IMG/VR virus record: IMGVR_UViG_3300038415_000014
Location: 119,534-183,533 of that record
Source: a virus
DNA: 64,000 bases
Direction: 5' to 3' (one strand)
The stretch's first letter is position 1, and each line of letters begins with the position of its first letter. The notes beneath the pieces were generated by a model, which saw nothing but the letters and a program-made list of their open reading frames with translations, was not told the DNA's origin and searched no databases. Positions 26,060-34,389 of the stretch are shown here, piece after piece. The translations under genes were made by a program, and so were the position numbers.

Positions 26060-27030
26060 CCTACTTCAGCCATTTCTAGGTACCTGAGAGCTTCGCTACG
26101 AACATCATCGGCAAAGTCTAGATTCCTGATGTTTGCCTCGATGGTCTGATCCGGGTCCACTTCACCTTCAGACACCAAGCGTTGGATGAACTGGTTGATG
26201 TCTTGGCGCTCGCGTTCTTGTACCTCTTTCTTCTCAAGATCGAAGACATCCTCAGCTGGGGCAACCTCCAACTTGAAGGTTTCCACCCGTACCTCACTAC
26301 CATCAAACTCGACCAAAGCAACCTTGGGTACGCGTTCGAGATTCTCCCTAACTAAGGACCCACGAGATAGAGCCCCTTGATTAATGAAGTGTTTACCACC
26401 TACGACTTCAACACCTTGGTCTTTATGCCAATGACCAAACATGAAAACGTCAGGTCCATTGCGGCTGACAAGTGATTCATAGGAGAATACTGGCTCGTTC
26501 CAGAAGTCCTCCACAGAGGGAGGAGGCTTCAACGCGGCGAGGGCATGAATAACCGCTATCAGGTGGGTGTCCCCTTTTTTCTTCTGAATACCCATGAGTT
26601 CGTTGAGTGTCAGATTTGGGTTGTAGGGGACGCCAACAACACGTACCCGAAGGTCACCATCCTCAAAGACCCGCTCACCTAGCTGCTCGAACACCTTGCT
26701 AGTGTAGAGCGTCCCAAGGGGTTGTCGCTCCAGGGTATCCATGTTATTGTACCGAACATCATGATTACCGGTTGCAAACAAGATAGGGCATGGGTAACCC
26801 AAGTGGATTGAGGCAGTCTTTTGTACCAAGTAGTGTGAGTTCTTGGTGGGCGCCTTCACATGGAAGTAGTCGCCCCCGTCGAGCACAGCATTGACCTCAT
26901 GCCTACGAGCCAGAGTCCCAACTTGCTCCAAGCTATTCCAGATCTCTTCAGTATAATCAGCTTTCCAAGAGACCGGGCTGTTGTCAGATTGGTGGATATC
27001 GGTCCGAAAAAGGAATGATAGTCTAGGCAT
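26056..27030 (-). CDS. Mre11/SbcD-like DNA nuclease
   Basis: 324 residues. Calcineurin-like metallophosphoesterase motifs in order: RTDIHQSD (D-x-H), LDGGDYFH (GD), FATGNHDVRY (GNHD), AVIHALAA, and MFGHWHKDQ (GHxH). The C-terminal region with acidic helices is likely the Rad50-binding part. Nuclease partner of the split Rad50 encoded on both sides, used for DNA end processing and recombination. Overlaps the Rad50 N-half by 8 bp. Confidence 0.9.
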   Translation of the reverse strand: MPRLSFLFRTDIHQSDNSPVSWKADYTEEIWNSLEQVGTLARRHEVNAVLDGGDYFHVKAPTKNSHYLVQKTASIHLGYPCPILFATGNHDVRYNNMDTLERQPLGTLYTSKVFEQLGERVFEDGDLRVRVVGVPYNPNLTLNELMGIQKKKGDTHLIAVIHALAALKPPPSVEDFWNEPVFSYESLVSRNGPDVFMFGHWHKDQGVEVVGGKHFINQGALSRGSLVRENLERVPKVALVEFDGSEVRVETFKLEVAPAEDVFDLEKKEVQERERQDINQFIQRLVSEGEVDPDQTIEANIRNLDFADDVRSEALRYLEMAEVG

Positions 27031-28375
27031 GAGAGTGATCCAACGTTAGGGGGCGTACACACGTTGGACAGACCCCAAGGGTGCTAATCTCTCCTTCGAG
27101 ATTGGTCTCCTCGCTATCGACCTGCGCCAACTCACTTTCGAGAGAACTGATCGAACCCTGTAAGGATTTGGACTTACTGAGGAGTCGATCTAGGGTGACC
27201 AACTTACCTTGCAGCTGTTGCAGAACTTCTAGATCCGGGACTGGGGCTTTAGTTGCCTTGTCAACAGCCAGGTACTTCTCTTTGATCAGCATCAATCGAG
27301 TGATCCAAGAACTTAAGAGAGTGAGGGTGGCTGAAGAGTCCTTCAAACCCTTGATATCTGGTACCTTGTCCTCTAAGCCCTCAATCCACTCAAGCTTGGT
27401 AACCTCGACGAGGCGCCGAGCATGTTCGGTGGAGAACCTAGACAAGGTCCTGAGCTTGGAACTCAAGCTTGAAACAGGATCTATCTCAGGAACCTTGTCC
27501 TCTAAGCCCTCAATCCACTTCAACCCAGCCACACTAGCTTCTCGGCGGGAGTACTCCTCCGAGAACTTGGATAACTGATCTACCTTAGGGCCGAGCCGGT
27601 CAATCGCATCTATGGTAGGTACCTCGACAGCCTCTACACTCTTCAGATCTCGAACCAGTACCACCAGAGAGTGCAACTTGGAAATGTACCCTTTGATGGT
27701 ACCTAGCTTGCCCTCCTTAGCCTCGATAGCCTCGAACTGATGCCCAACATCATCAACCCTCTGAAGGGCGGTATCGAGCCCGTCGTAGCTGCAAAGACGG
27801 ATCCGAAGCTTGTCTACGTCAACCTCCCTGAGCTTCTTGGTGGCCTGAACATCACGACGGTCCTTCTCGACCAGCTTCGTCGCCTTGTTGATTCGCTCCA
27901 GCCTAGAGACATCGGAGATTGTTTCAGCTACAATCCCCCCAGACTGATCCAAGAGGAAGATTGGGTAAAACTGGTCAGCGATCTGGATGCTCTTGAGCGA
28001 GTCCCCTACCTTGACCGGGGCCAATCCGTTAGTGGTTAAAAACTCGGGGAGCCCCTTGCCAGGATGGTCATACTTTTCCCCATTGAGTAAGTAGAGGTTT
28101 ACAGCATCCCCTTTCTGCCAAAGCAAATCAAACCCCTCAGTAACAATGTGTACTGAGGTGAAACACTTACAAGTTTTCAACCCACGAAGGGTGCGAGCAC
28201 AATCGGGACCATGCCGGACAAAGCTCACCCCCTCAGCATTGGTGAGAGCGCACTTAAGCGCCCTCACCAATGCACTCTTTCCGATGTTGCTTCGGCCAAC
28301 AATAGCTGTGAACCCGTCGATAGAGAACTTGAGGTCCTCGGCGGATTGAAAGCCCTTGACCTCAATATTGATCAT
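27023..28375 (-). CDS. Rad50/SbcC N-terminal half (Walker A, coiled coil, zinc hook)
   Basis: 450 residues. Walker A VGRSNIGKSALVRAL near residue 28, then the lobe I strands, a long coiled coil from about 165, and a C-terminal zinc hook CPTC (VCPTCVRP) about 14 residues from the end. The protein stops right after the hook, so the returning arm and lobe II are encoded elsewhere (22857-23564, maybe 24787-25071). Inside the coil the segment WIEGLEDKVP(E/D)I appears twice about 43 residues apart, a tandem duplication also visible in DNA near 27361 and 27490. Confidence 0.87.
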   Translation of the reverse strand: MINIEVKGFQSAEDLKFSIDGFTAIVGRSNIGKSALVRALKCALTNAEGVSFVRHGPDCARTLRGLKTCKCFTSVHIVTEGFDLLWQKGDAVNLYLLNGEKYDHPGKGLPEFLTTNGLAPVKVGDSLKSIQIADQFYPIFLLDQSGGIVAETISDVSRLERINKATKLVEKDRRDVQATKKLREVDVDKLRIRLCSYDGLDTALQRVDDVGHQFEAIEAKEGKLGTIKGYISKLHSLVVLVRDLKSVEAVEVPTIDAIDRLGPKVDQLSKFSEEYSRREASVAGLKWIEGLEDKVPEIDPVSSLSSKLRTLSRFSTEHARRLVEVTKLEWIEGLEDKVPDIKGLKDSSATLTLLSSWITRLMLIKEKYLAVDKATKAPVPDLEVLQQLQGKLVTLDRLLSKSKSLQGSISSLESELAQVDSEETNLEGEISTLGVCPTCVRPLTLDHSHA

Positions 28376-29592
28376 GACCCCTCTGAGACTACTTCTTCCG
28401 GAACCGGATCAGCTGACTCGTCAAATAGGGTGTCATCATCGAGTTCTTGTCTCATATCAGAGACGATATCGTCGTCATTGACCTCGGCCACTGCAGTCGG
28501 GGACTCGGATAAGAGAGCTTGCATGACAGTGTCGCGCAACTTTTCGAATGCCTTTGGGTTGTTAACAAGGAAGCTGCGGAGCTTGTCCCTACCCTTGAAT
28601 GACTCGCCTTCGAAATCATATGCAGAACCTCTCTTAGTCACAAGCTTTCGTGGGACAGCAGCTTCGACCAGGGATAGGTACTCGTCAACACCAGAGCCGT
28701 ATCGAATGAAGATCTCACAAGTATGACCTTGTTTTCCATCCATTCGGTTCTTTACTGCTTTGACTTGTACTACGTTCCCGAACGGGATCTTCTTCTTTTG
28801 AAGGGTGATAGGGTCTACCTTCTCAATGAACTCAGACTTTATCCTTGTCAACTTGAGACGTAGGCTTGCATAGAACTTCACGGCCTTACCGCCAGCCGTG
28901 TTATCATCACCAGGACCATAGCTCGACTTCGAGATGTTGGCGCGTACCTGATTGATGAAGATGACGACCGCGGGTTGTTCTTTGAGCCACTGAGTCATCT
29001 TTGGTAGGACTGAACTCATAGCCCTCGCTAGGAACCCAATAGCAGCTGGGTCGTTGAGGTTCTTTTCCAACTCGGCTTTGGGTAGCATTGCAGCAACCGA
29101 GTCGATCACAACTAAGCCGATACCCTGCCTAATGGCGAGGTACATCATCTTCATGCCCTCTTCCAGAGTGGTGGGGGAGTATAAGCTCAGGTAAGACTCC
29201 TCGAAGTTCACACCAATGGACCTGGCATACCCGTGGTGAATGGCATTTTCATAGTCCAGGTACAACACCCCTTGGCGGGCGCGCTGAGCCTGGACCGCAG
29301 CAGCCAGAGCCAGAGTGGTCTTCCCGCTAGACTCAGCTCCGTAGATCTCCACGAGCCTCCCTCTAGGATACCCTGGACAGACTAGCCCACCACCATCGAT
29401 CAATGGGGTACCACCGATCAGACTATCAACCGCGATAGCCCCAGAAGGTAGATGAGGCCATGACCCAGACCTATTTCCAACAGGGTCCTGATCCGTAGCC
29501 TTCTTGATGAAGGCTCTCGTCTGAGCCATCATCTCTTTGCGCTTGGCGTCAACTTCATCAACAGGGGGTTGAGCATGTTTCTTTGCAGCCAT
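28372..29592 (-). CDS. recA: RecA-type recombinase
   Basis: About 406 residues from the ATG at 29592 (GGAG seven bases upstream); a GTG at 29598 is also in frame. Walker A GAESSGKTT near residue 85, Walker B LVVIDSVAAM near 165, the loop L1/L2 region with INQVRANIS and GGKAVKFYASLRL. Catalyses strand exchange. The acidic C-terminal tail (residues 360-406) is longer than in many bacterial RecAs. Closer to bacterial RecA than to T4 UvsX by these motifs. Confidence 0.93.
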   Translation of the reverse strand: MAAKKHAQPPVDEVDAKRKEMMAQTRAFIKKATDQDPVGNRSGSWPHLPSGAIAVDSLIGGTPLIDGGGLVCPGYPRGRLVEIYGAESSGKTTLALAAAVQAQRARQGVLYLDYENAIHHGYARSIGVNFEESYLSLYSPTTLEEGMKMMYLAIRQGIGLVVIDSVAAMLPKAELEKNLNDPAAIGFLARAMSSVLPKMTQWLKEQPAVVIFINQVRANISKSSYGPGDDNTAGGKAVKFYASLRLKLTRIKSEFIEKVDPITLQKKKIPFGNVVQVKAVKNRMDGKQGHTCEIFIRYGSGVDEYLSLVEAAVPRKLVTKRGSAYDFEGESFKGRDKLRSFLVNNPKAFEKLRDTVMQALLSESPTAVAEVNDDDIVSDMRQELDDDTLFDESADPVPEEVVSEGS

Positions 29593-29594
29593 AA

Positions 29595-30236
29595 TCACTC
29601 CAATTTAGAAAACCTGAAAAAGCGGTCGTCTTCCCTGAACAATGTTCCATACTTGTTGGTCTCTCCCGAGCGAGCCCCTTTGGAAAACGTGTGCTCACCA
29701 AGGAACGTGTGTTTCTCGGAAGGGATCAGTACATCTTCATCTATCTCACCCTCTAGCAGCAGCCAAAACCTGGCAGCAAATCTCGCAACGTTATAGGCAT
29801 CCGCCTCGTCATTGTTCCAATGAGAGATGCCGGTATCCGCTTTGGCCATCGTAACCATGTCGGCTTTGAACATCTTACCCTTACGTATGGAGGGGTCCTC
29901 CTTGGTAAGGGACTTCACTGTCAGGGGATCGAAGTACACCACATCCTTCCGGTGAGTATAAATCGCCTCATTTATATAGGTAAACAGTGCATAGAGCCCC
30001 TCAGACCAACCCTCACCAAAGGGAGGAGACTCTACTCCTACTATTCTCACCTCAGGAAAATCATCGAGTAAGTTGTTAACACACGAACGCAAACCCATGT
30101 ACCGGGCCACGAACACCATATCGGGAGGGCTGGAAAACCTACCCTTTTCTATCACACGCGCCTTGCCTCTTGCCCATGGATCATGTACACACCAACCCAT
30201 GTCAGACAATGACGGATCTAACCCAAGAGAGTACAT
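29595..30236 (-). CDS. RuvC-like Holliday junction resolvase
   Basis: 213 residues. RNase H-fold catalytic residues: LGLDPSLSDMGWCV (Asp), VGVESPPFG (Glu) and WNNDEADAYNVARF (Asp pair), which is the RuvC layout. Cuts four-way junctions. The C-terminal extension (residues 170-213) is polar. Overlaps recA by a few bases. A strong terminator lies just upstream in transcription order, so it may have its own promoter. Confidence 0.82.
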   Translation of the reverse strand: MYSLGLDPSLSDMGWCVHDPWARGKARVIEKGRFSSPPDMVFVARYMGLRSCVNNLLDDFPEVRIVGVESPPFGEGWSEGLYALFTYINEAIYTHRKDVVYFDPLTVKSLTKEDPSIRKGKMFKADMVTMAKADTGISHWNNDEADAYNVARFAARFWLLLEGEIDEDVLIPSEKHTFLGEHTFSKGARSGETNKYGTLFREDDRFFRFSKLE

Positions 30237-30248
30237 TGGGGGCTCCCC

Positions 30249-30283
30249 AAAAAAGTTAAGTAGGGGCGCATAAGCGCCCCTAC
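30249..30283 (-). terminator. Rho-independent terminator after the SSB candidate
   Basis: A perfect 10-bp inverted repeat (GTAGGGGCGC / GCGCCCCTAC) with a 4-nt loop, followed on the minus strand by TTAACTTTTTT. It ends the transcript of the 30300-31169 gene and separates it from the RuvC-recA block. Confidence 0.9.
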
Positions 30284-30299
30284 TCCAAACTATGACAGG

Positions 30300-31169
30300 T
30301 TAGACGTTACCTAGGACTCCAGTGAAGTCCTCTTCGGTGATATCTGCACCTGAGTTGCCACCACCGCCGCTACCAGGCATACCGAGCTTCTCACGAAGCT
30401 CATCCGTCGTGATTAGGCGGAATGGAGTCAACTTCGAATACAAGGTGTAGGCCTTCTCCAGAACCATCTTCTTGAAGTTTTCGTTCTTCAGGTAAATGGC
30501 GGTACCTGCCTGGGTGACAGTGTTCTTCTGGAAGTTGGTATCGCTGCAGGTCAGGTTCAGGTCAACCTGAGAGATCGATGACCCGTCGGCAACGAGACCC
30601 TTGTTCATCCGCTTGAAGGTGTTGTACATCTCGGGAGTCGTACGCCAGGGGAGGACCCTCCAATGCTTGGACAGACGGTCTCGATCAACGTCACCCTCAC
30701 GGTCAGTCGGGTACCACAGGACCACTGTGAGAGCATAGTCCTTGCGGTCACCAACCTTGGCCCACACTTTCTCTTCAGCCGCAGTGAGCCCCTTGGGATA
30801 GGCAAAGTATCCGAGCCCCTCCTTGTATACTGCTGAGGCCGGCTTGAACCGAGCCTCTCTGAGGTCTAGGAGGTCGACAGGCTCTAGTTGATCCACAGAC
30901 TTACCTAGCTTACCAGCTAGGCTGGAGCGGACCTTCTTGATGATTGCCCTCTGCTGATCCGTAGTCAGCTCGGGTTTCTCTTTGAGAGCGTTACGCAGCT
31001 GGATGGTCTCGTAGTTGTTGAAGTACACAAGAGCTATGCGATCAGTTCGACCCTTCTCGCCCTTATACCAGTCCAACTTGTTGGACTGGATTCTGCCCTT
31101 GTCCTCATCCCCAAGACCGATATCTTCGTTAACGTCAGGAACCTCAATATCCAGATCTTCTTCACTCAT
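30300..31169 (-). CDS. Candidate single-stranded DNA-binding protein
   Basis: 289 residues. The stretch NKLDWYKGEKGRTDRIALVYFN near residue 30 resembles phage SSB-like proteins, and the C-terminus is Gly-rich then acidic (DITEEDFTGVLGNV), as in SSBs that recruit partners through an acidic tip. It has its own strong terminator and a leader of about 118 bp, in line with high expression. The family match is by pattern only; it could be another abundant replication factor. Confidence 0.5.
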   Translation of the reverse strand: MSEEDLDIEVPDVNEDIGLGDEDKGRIQSNKLDWYKGEKGRTDRIALVYFNNYETIQLRNALKEKPELTTDQQRAIIKKVRSSLAGKLGKSVDQLEPVDLLDLREARFKPASAVYKEGLGYFAYPKGLTAAEEKVWAKVGDRKDYALTVVLWYPTDREGDVDRDRLSKHWRVLPWRTTPEMYNTFKRMNKGLVADGSSISQVDLNLTCSDTNFQKNTVTQAGTAIYLKNENFKKMVLEKAYTLYSKLTPFRLITTDELREKLGMPGSGGGGNSGADITEEDFTGVLGNV

Positions 31170-31287
31170 GATTGTGTGTTTTCCTTTAGCGCAAATGACA
31201 TGGCCCCAGATACAAATTTGGTGGGTAGAGCTGGGTAACCTGGTCGGTGCAGTTAGATCAGTACACCAATAGAAGTTGCACCCTGCC
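31170..31287 (-). promoter_or_regulatory. Intergenic leader upstream of the SSB candidate
   Basis: 118 bp without a gene, unusually long for this tightly packed block. AAAGGAAAA lies about 11 bases before the start codon and can serve as ribosome binding site. I see no clear sigma-70 promoter; a phage-specific promoter is possible. With the terminator at the far end, this gene may be an independent unit. Confidence 0.35.
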
Positions 31288-32202
31288 TCAGATGTTGTTC
31301 AGGATGTCACCGAAGTCGAAATCCATATCAGATGACGATACCTTTGAAGATGAGTCCTCTGTAGTCTTGGGTTTCTTCGATGCTGCCTTACCAGACGCTG
31401 GTTTATCCTCTAAGAAGCTAGCAAAGTCCTCTTCCCCTTCGACCTGAGAGTTGCCTATCGGCTCCGCCTCCTGAGGTACCACGCCCAAAACACTAGTAGT
31501 CTCGGGTGACTTTTCAGAAGTAGGCTCAGACTTTATGACTGCGACTTCAGAGGGTGACTCTTCATCCTGAATACCAGCCAAGGCCGCTATAAGATCAGGG
31601 TCTTCATCCTCCGGCGTAGTAACAGGGACAAGGGGGACAGAACCCTTCATCAAGTTTTCGAGTTCATTCTCGTTGATGTCAGCGTGCTCTTGGGCGGGTG
31701 GAGCACTGCTACTGGTGGGTGATTCATCCCCATAACCAGAGCCAGAGATACGATCTGAGAACAATAAGCTCCTCTGAACTTTGATCTCGGTAGCGGTTCG
31801 GATCAACTCGTCGTGTACTAGCTTGACAGCCTTGTCCACAGTCTCAACATCGAGCAGGTCCCTCTTCTTATTAGCTATACTCTGGACCTGCGCACGAAGC
31901 ATTGTGTTGACAACAGCCTCACGGTCACGAATGTTGGGCTGACGCTGTACCGTGTCATTCTCAGCCAGCAGATGGTCCTTCTCAATCGAGAGAGCGGTCT
32001 CTTCGCCAGCGATCTTAACCATCAGGTCTCGTCGTATCTTGCTCAGCAGCACTCGATGCTGCGATACCTTATTCAAGTAGTTACGACACTTTGAGGTTAC
32101 CTGTTGGATGTACCTGGCCCCCATCACCGTTGGATCAGGCTCCAACTCAACTCGAAGCGTACCAATCTCACGATATAGCTCGTCAACGTACTTTTGTTCC
32201 AC
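31288..32202 (-). CDS. Unknown replication-region protein with SSB-like acidic tip
   Basis: 304 residues. The N-terminal 150 residues are helical (RYIQQVTSKCRNYLNKVSQH, DRE­AVVNTMLRAQ). The rest is acidic and disordered, ending in SSSDMDFDFGDILNNI. That tail resembles both the bacterial SSB tip and the end of the neighbouring candidate SSB. It might be a recombination mediator or loader, a UvsY-like role, by position next to RecD2 and SSB. Not recognised by family. Confidence 0.55.
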   Translation of the reverse strand: MEQKYVDELYREIGTLRVELEPDPTVMGARYIQQVTSKCRNYLNKVSQHRVLLSKIRRDLMVKIAGEETALSIEKDHLLAENDTVQRQPNIRDREAVVNTMLRAQVQSIANKKRDLLDVETVDKAVKLVHDELIRTATEIKVQRSLLFSDRISGSGYGDESPTSSSAPPAQEHADINENELENLMKGSVPLVPVTTPEDEDPDLIAALAGIQDEESPSEVAVIKSEPTSEKSPETTSVLGVVPQEAEPIGNSQVEGEEDFASFLEDKPASGKAASKKPKTTEDSSSKVSSSDMDFDFGDILNNI

Positions 32203-34389
32203 TCACTCAGTTACACCAGACTTGATTGCTTCCAGAATAGCTTTTCCAAATCCAGTGTTTCTAGCCACAACCTTGTCATTATCGATTGCCCGTTGAACAG
32301 CTCCGCGATCCCCAAGAACCCAAACCCTCTTCTTTGCGCGAGTAACAGCAGTATAGAACAAGTTTCTCTGAAGCATGCGTCCATGCTCCCTCACCATAGG
32401 CAGTATTATGATGTCAAATTCGCTACCCTGACACTTGTGGACGGTTATCGCGTAGGCCAAACGAAGCTTCTGGATTACTTCATTGCGAGGGATCTCGACT
32501 ATGGCATCGAGCCCATCCTCACCCAAACCATGGATTCTAATCTTCAGGTGGTCGGAACGAATGTCCGCAAGCTTACCCATATCCCCGTTGTAGATCCCAC
32601 GCTTGTAGTCGTTCTTGACCACCATCAAGCGATCACCAACCCTGAACTGAAGCTTACCAAAAGCCACCTCCATCTTGCCAGGACCAGGTGGATTTAGTAC
32701 CTCGCGCAAGCGCTCATTCAAGTTCGTAACCCCCACGATACCATCGTACTTGGGGGACAAGATCTGGAAGTTAGCGTCCCGCCCCTTGAGCTTCACAGCC
32801 ATCTTTAGGACCAGATCTATTATTCTAGCGTCATCGAGAGAGACGAACCTGAAGTCTGAGTTATCATCTCCAGTCAGGATGCTCTCACCACGATTGATCC
32901 TGTGCGAGTTGACTACAATTTCACTCTTCTGAGCTTGCCGGAAGATCTGAGTCAACCTAACTGTAGGGATTGCCGGACACCGTACAAGGTCGCGCAGAAC
33001 ACTACCGGGGCCGACGGACGGGAGCTGCGCGTCGTCACCTACGAGAACCAGAATGGTACCCTCCTGCAGAGAGCTAACTACCCGGAAGAACAATTCCTGG
33101 TCCACCATCGACATTTCATCAATGATTACCGCGCCTACCGGGTACTTGTTCCACTCGTTGTAACCCCACTCCTCACCATTGTATTTGAAGGTACGATGGA
33201 TTGTAGCAGCCTCCTGCCCGGTAACCATAGCTACTCGCTTAGCGGCGATCCCCGTCGGCGCCATCAAGCTGAAACCAACCCCAGCTCTTTGAAACAACTC
33301 GACGAACGTCTTGATTACAGTGGTCTTTCCAGTACCTGGTCCTCCCGTTAGGACCAGAACTCGATTGCTGATCAGTTCATTGACAGCATTCTGCTGGGCT
33401 TCGGATAGCTTGATTTGATGAGTGTTTTCGTAGGTATCCAAGAACTCTTTGATATCAACGTCGATGGCGATAGGAGTCTTGAACCGAACCAGGTACTCTG
33501 CAGACCGGCGTTCGTAGTTATACAGGTCTGGGAGATAGACCCCAACATCAGGGTCGACGACCACTTTCCCTTTGGCCTCCAACCTAGCCGTTGCATCCAT
33601 CAGATCCTTCGATAGGTCCAAACTCTCGAAGGTATCAACCTCAGACTTGAGTGACTCTCGAAGACTCATCGAGAGGTCACCTCTGCGAACACACAAGTGA
33701 CCGGACTGGGACGCCTCCCGCAGAACCCACAAAACAGCCCCTTCAAACCGACGAGGATCATTCTTCGGAATCCCACGGGATTCAGCGATCTCGTCAACCT
33801 TGTCGAACTCAAAACCCTCAATCTCCATGAGGCTATAGGGGTTGTTAGAGATGATCTTGCGCGCCTCTGAGCCAAAAGCATTGAATAGTGCTTTCATTTG
33901 CTCCGATGACACATCGTGATCAGCGAGGAGGGAAGACAACTCAGAACTGGTGACGGCTTCGGTCCAAGAGCTGAGTAGTGATGAGGCCGCCTCTTGATCA
34001 AACCCCTCGACCTCCAACAAGCGATTCGGATCCTCTGAGAGGATCCGAAAGGCGTCCTTTCCAAAGGCATCCACCAAAGCACAGATCTTAGATTCTTCTA
34101 GGATACCGAGACTATAGCGAAGAAAGTTCTCGACACCGACGTCAGAACTAGCCCACGGCCCCCACCCATTGAAGTCGAATTGCTTGCCAAACTTCGGATG
34201 AGATACCCACTTTCCAAACAACTCAAGCGGAACCCCGGCCACCACCCCTTGAATTCCAAAGAACCTCCCCTTGCAGACTACCTTGCGGTCATGCGAATAA
34301 GGGTCGGCCGTCGAAGGCTCTACAGTGAGGATGTAAAAGTCATCAGCTTTATGGATGATACCAGTTACCAGAACTTTGAGTGAAATCAT
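32203..34389 (-). CDS. RecD2-like 5'-3' DNA helicase
   Basis: 728 residues, superfamily 1B. The N-terminal OB-like and helix-hairpin region (residues 1-200, with NNPYSLMEIEGFEFDKVDEIA) is typical of RecD2. Motif I LTGGPGTGKTT near 350, motif II VIIDEMSMVD near 425, motif III LVGDDAQLPSVGPG, and the C-terminal TVHKCQGSEFDIIILP with YTAVTRAKK as motifs V-VI. Unwinds DNA for replication or recombination. Overlaps the ligase gene by 4 bp. Confidence 0.92.
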   Translation of the reverse strand: MISLKVLVTGIIHKADDFYILTVEPSTADPYSHDRKVVCKGRFFGIQGVVAGVPLELFGKWVSHPKFGKQFDFNGWGPWASSDVGVENFLRYSLGILEESKICALVDAFGKDAFRILSEDPNRLLEVEGFDQEAASSLLSSWTEAVTSSELSSLLADHDVSSEQMKALFNAFGSEARKIISNNPYSLMEIEGFEFDKVDEIAESRGIPKNDPRRFEGAVLWVLREASQSGHLCVRRGDLSMSLRESLKSEVDTFESLDLSKDLMDATARLEAKGKVVVDPDVGVYLPDLYNYERRSAEYLVRFKTPIAIDVDIKEFLDTYENTHQIKLSEAQQNAVNELISNRVLVLTGGPGTGKTTVIKTFVELFQRAGVGFSLMAPTGIAAKRVAMVTGQEAATIHRTFKYNGEEWGYNEWNKYPVGAVIIDEMSMVDQELFFRVVSSLQEGTILVLVGDDAQLPSVGPGSVLRDLVRCPAIPTVRLTQIFRQAQKSEIVVNSHRINRGESILTGDDNSDFRFVSLDDARIIDLVLKMAVKLKGRDANFQILSPKYDGIVGVTNLNERLREVLNPPGPGKMEVAFGKLQFRVGDRLMVVKNDYKRGIYNGDMGKLADIRSDHLKIRIHGLGEDGLDAIVEIPRNEVIQKLRLAYAITVHKCQGSEFDIIILPMVREHGRMLQRNLFYTAVTRAKKRVWVLGDRGAVQRAIDNDKVVARNTGFGKAILEAIKSGVTE

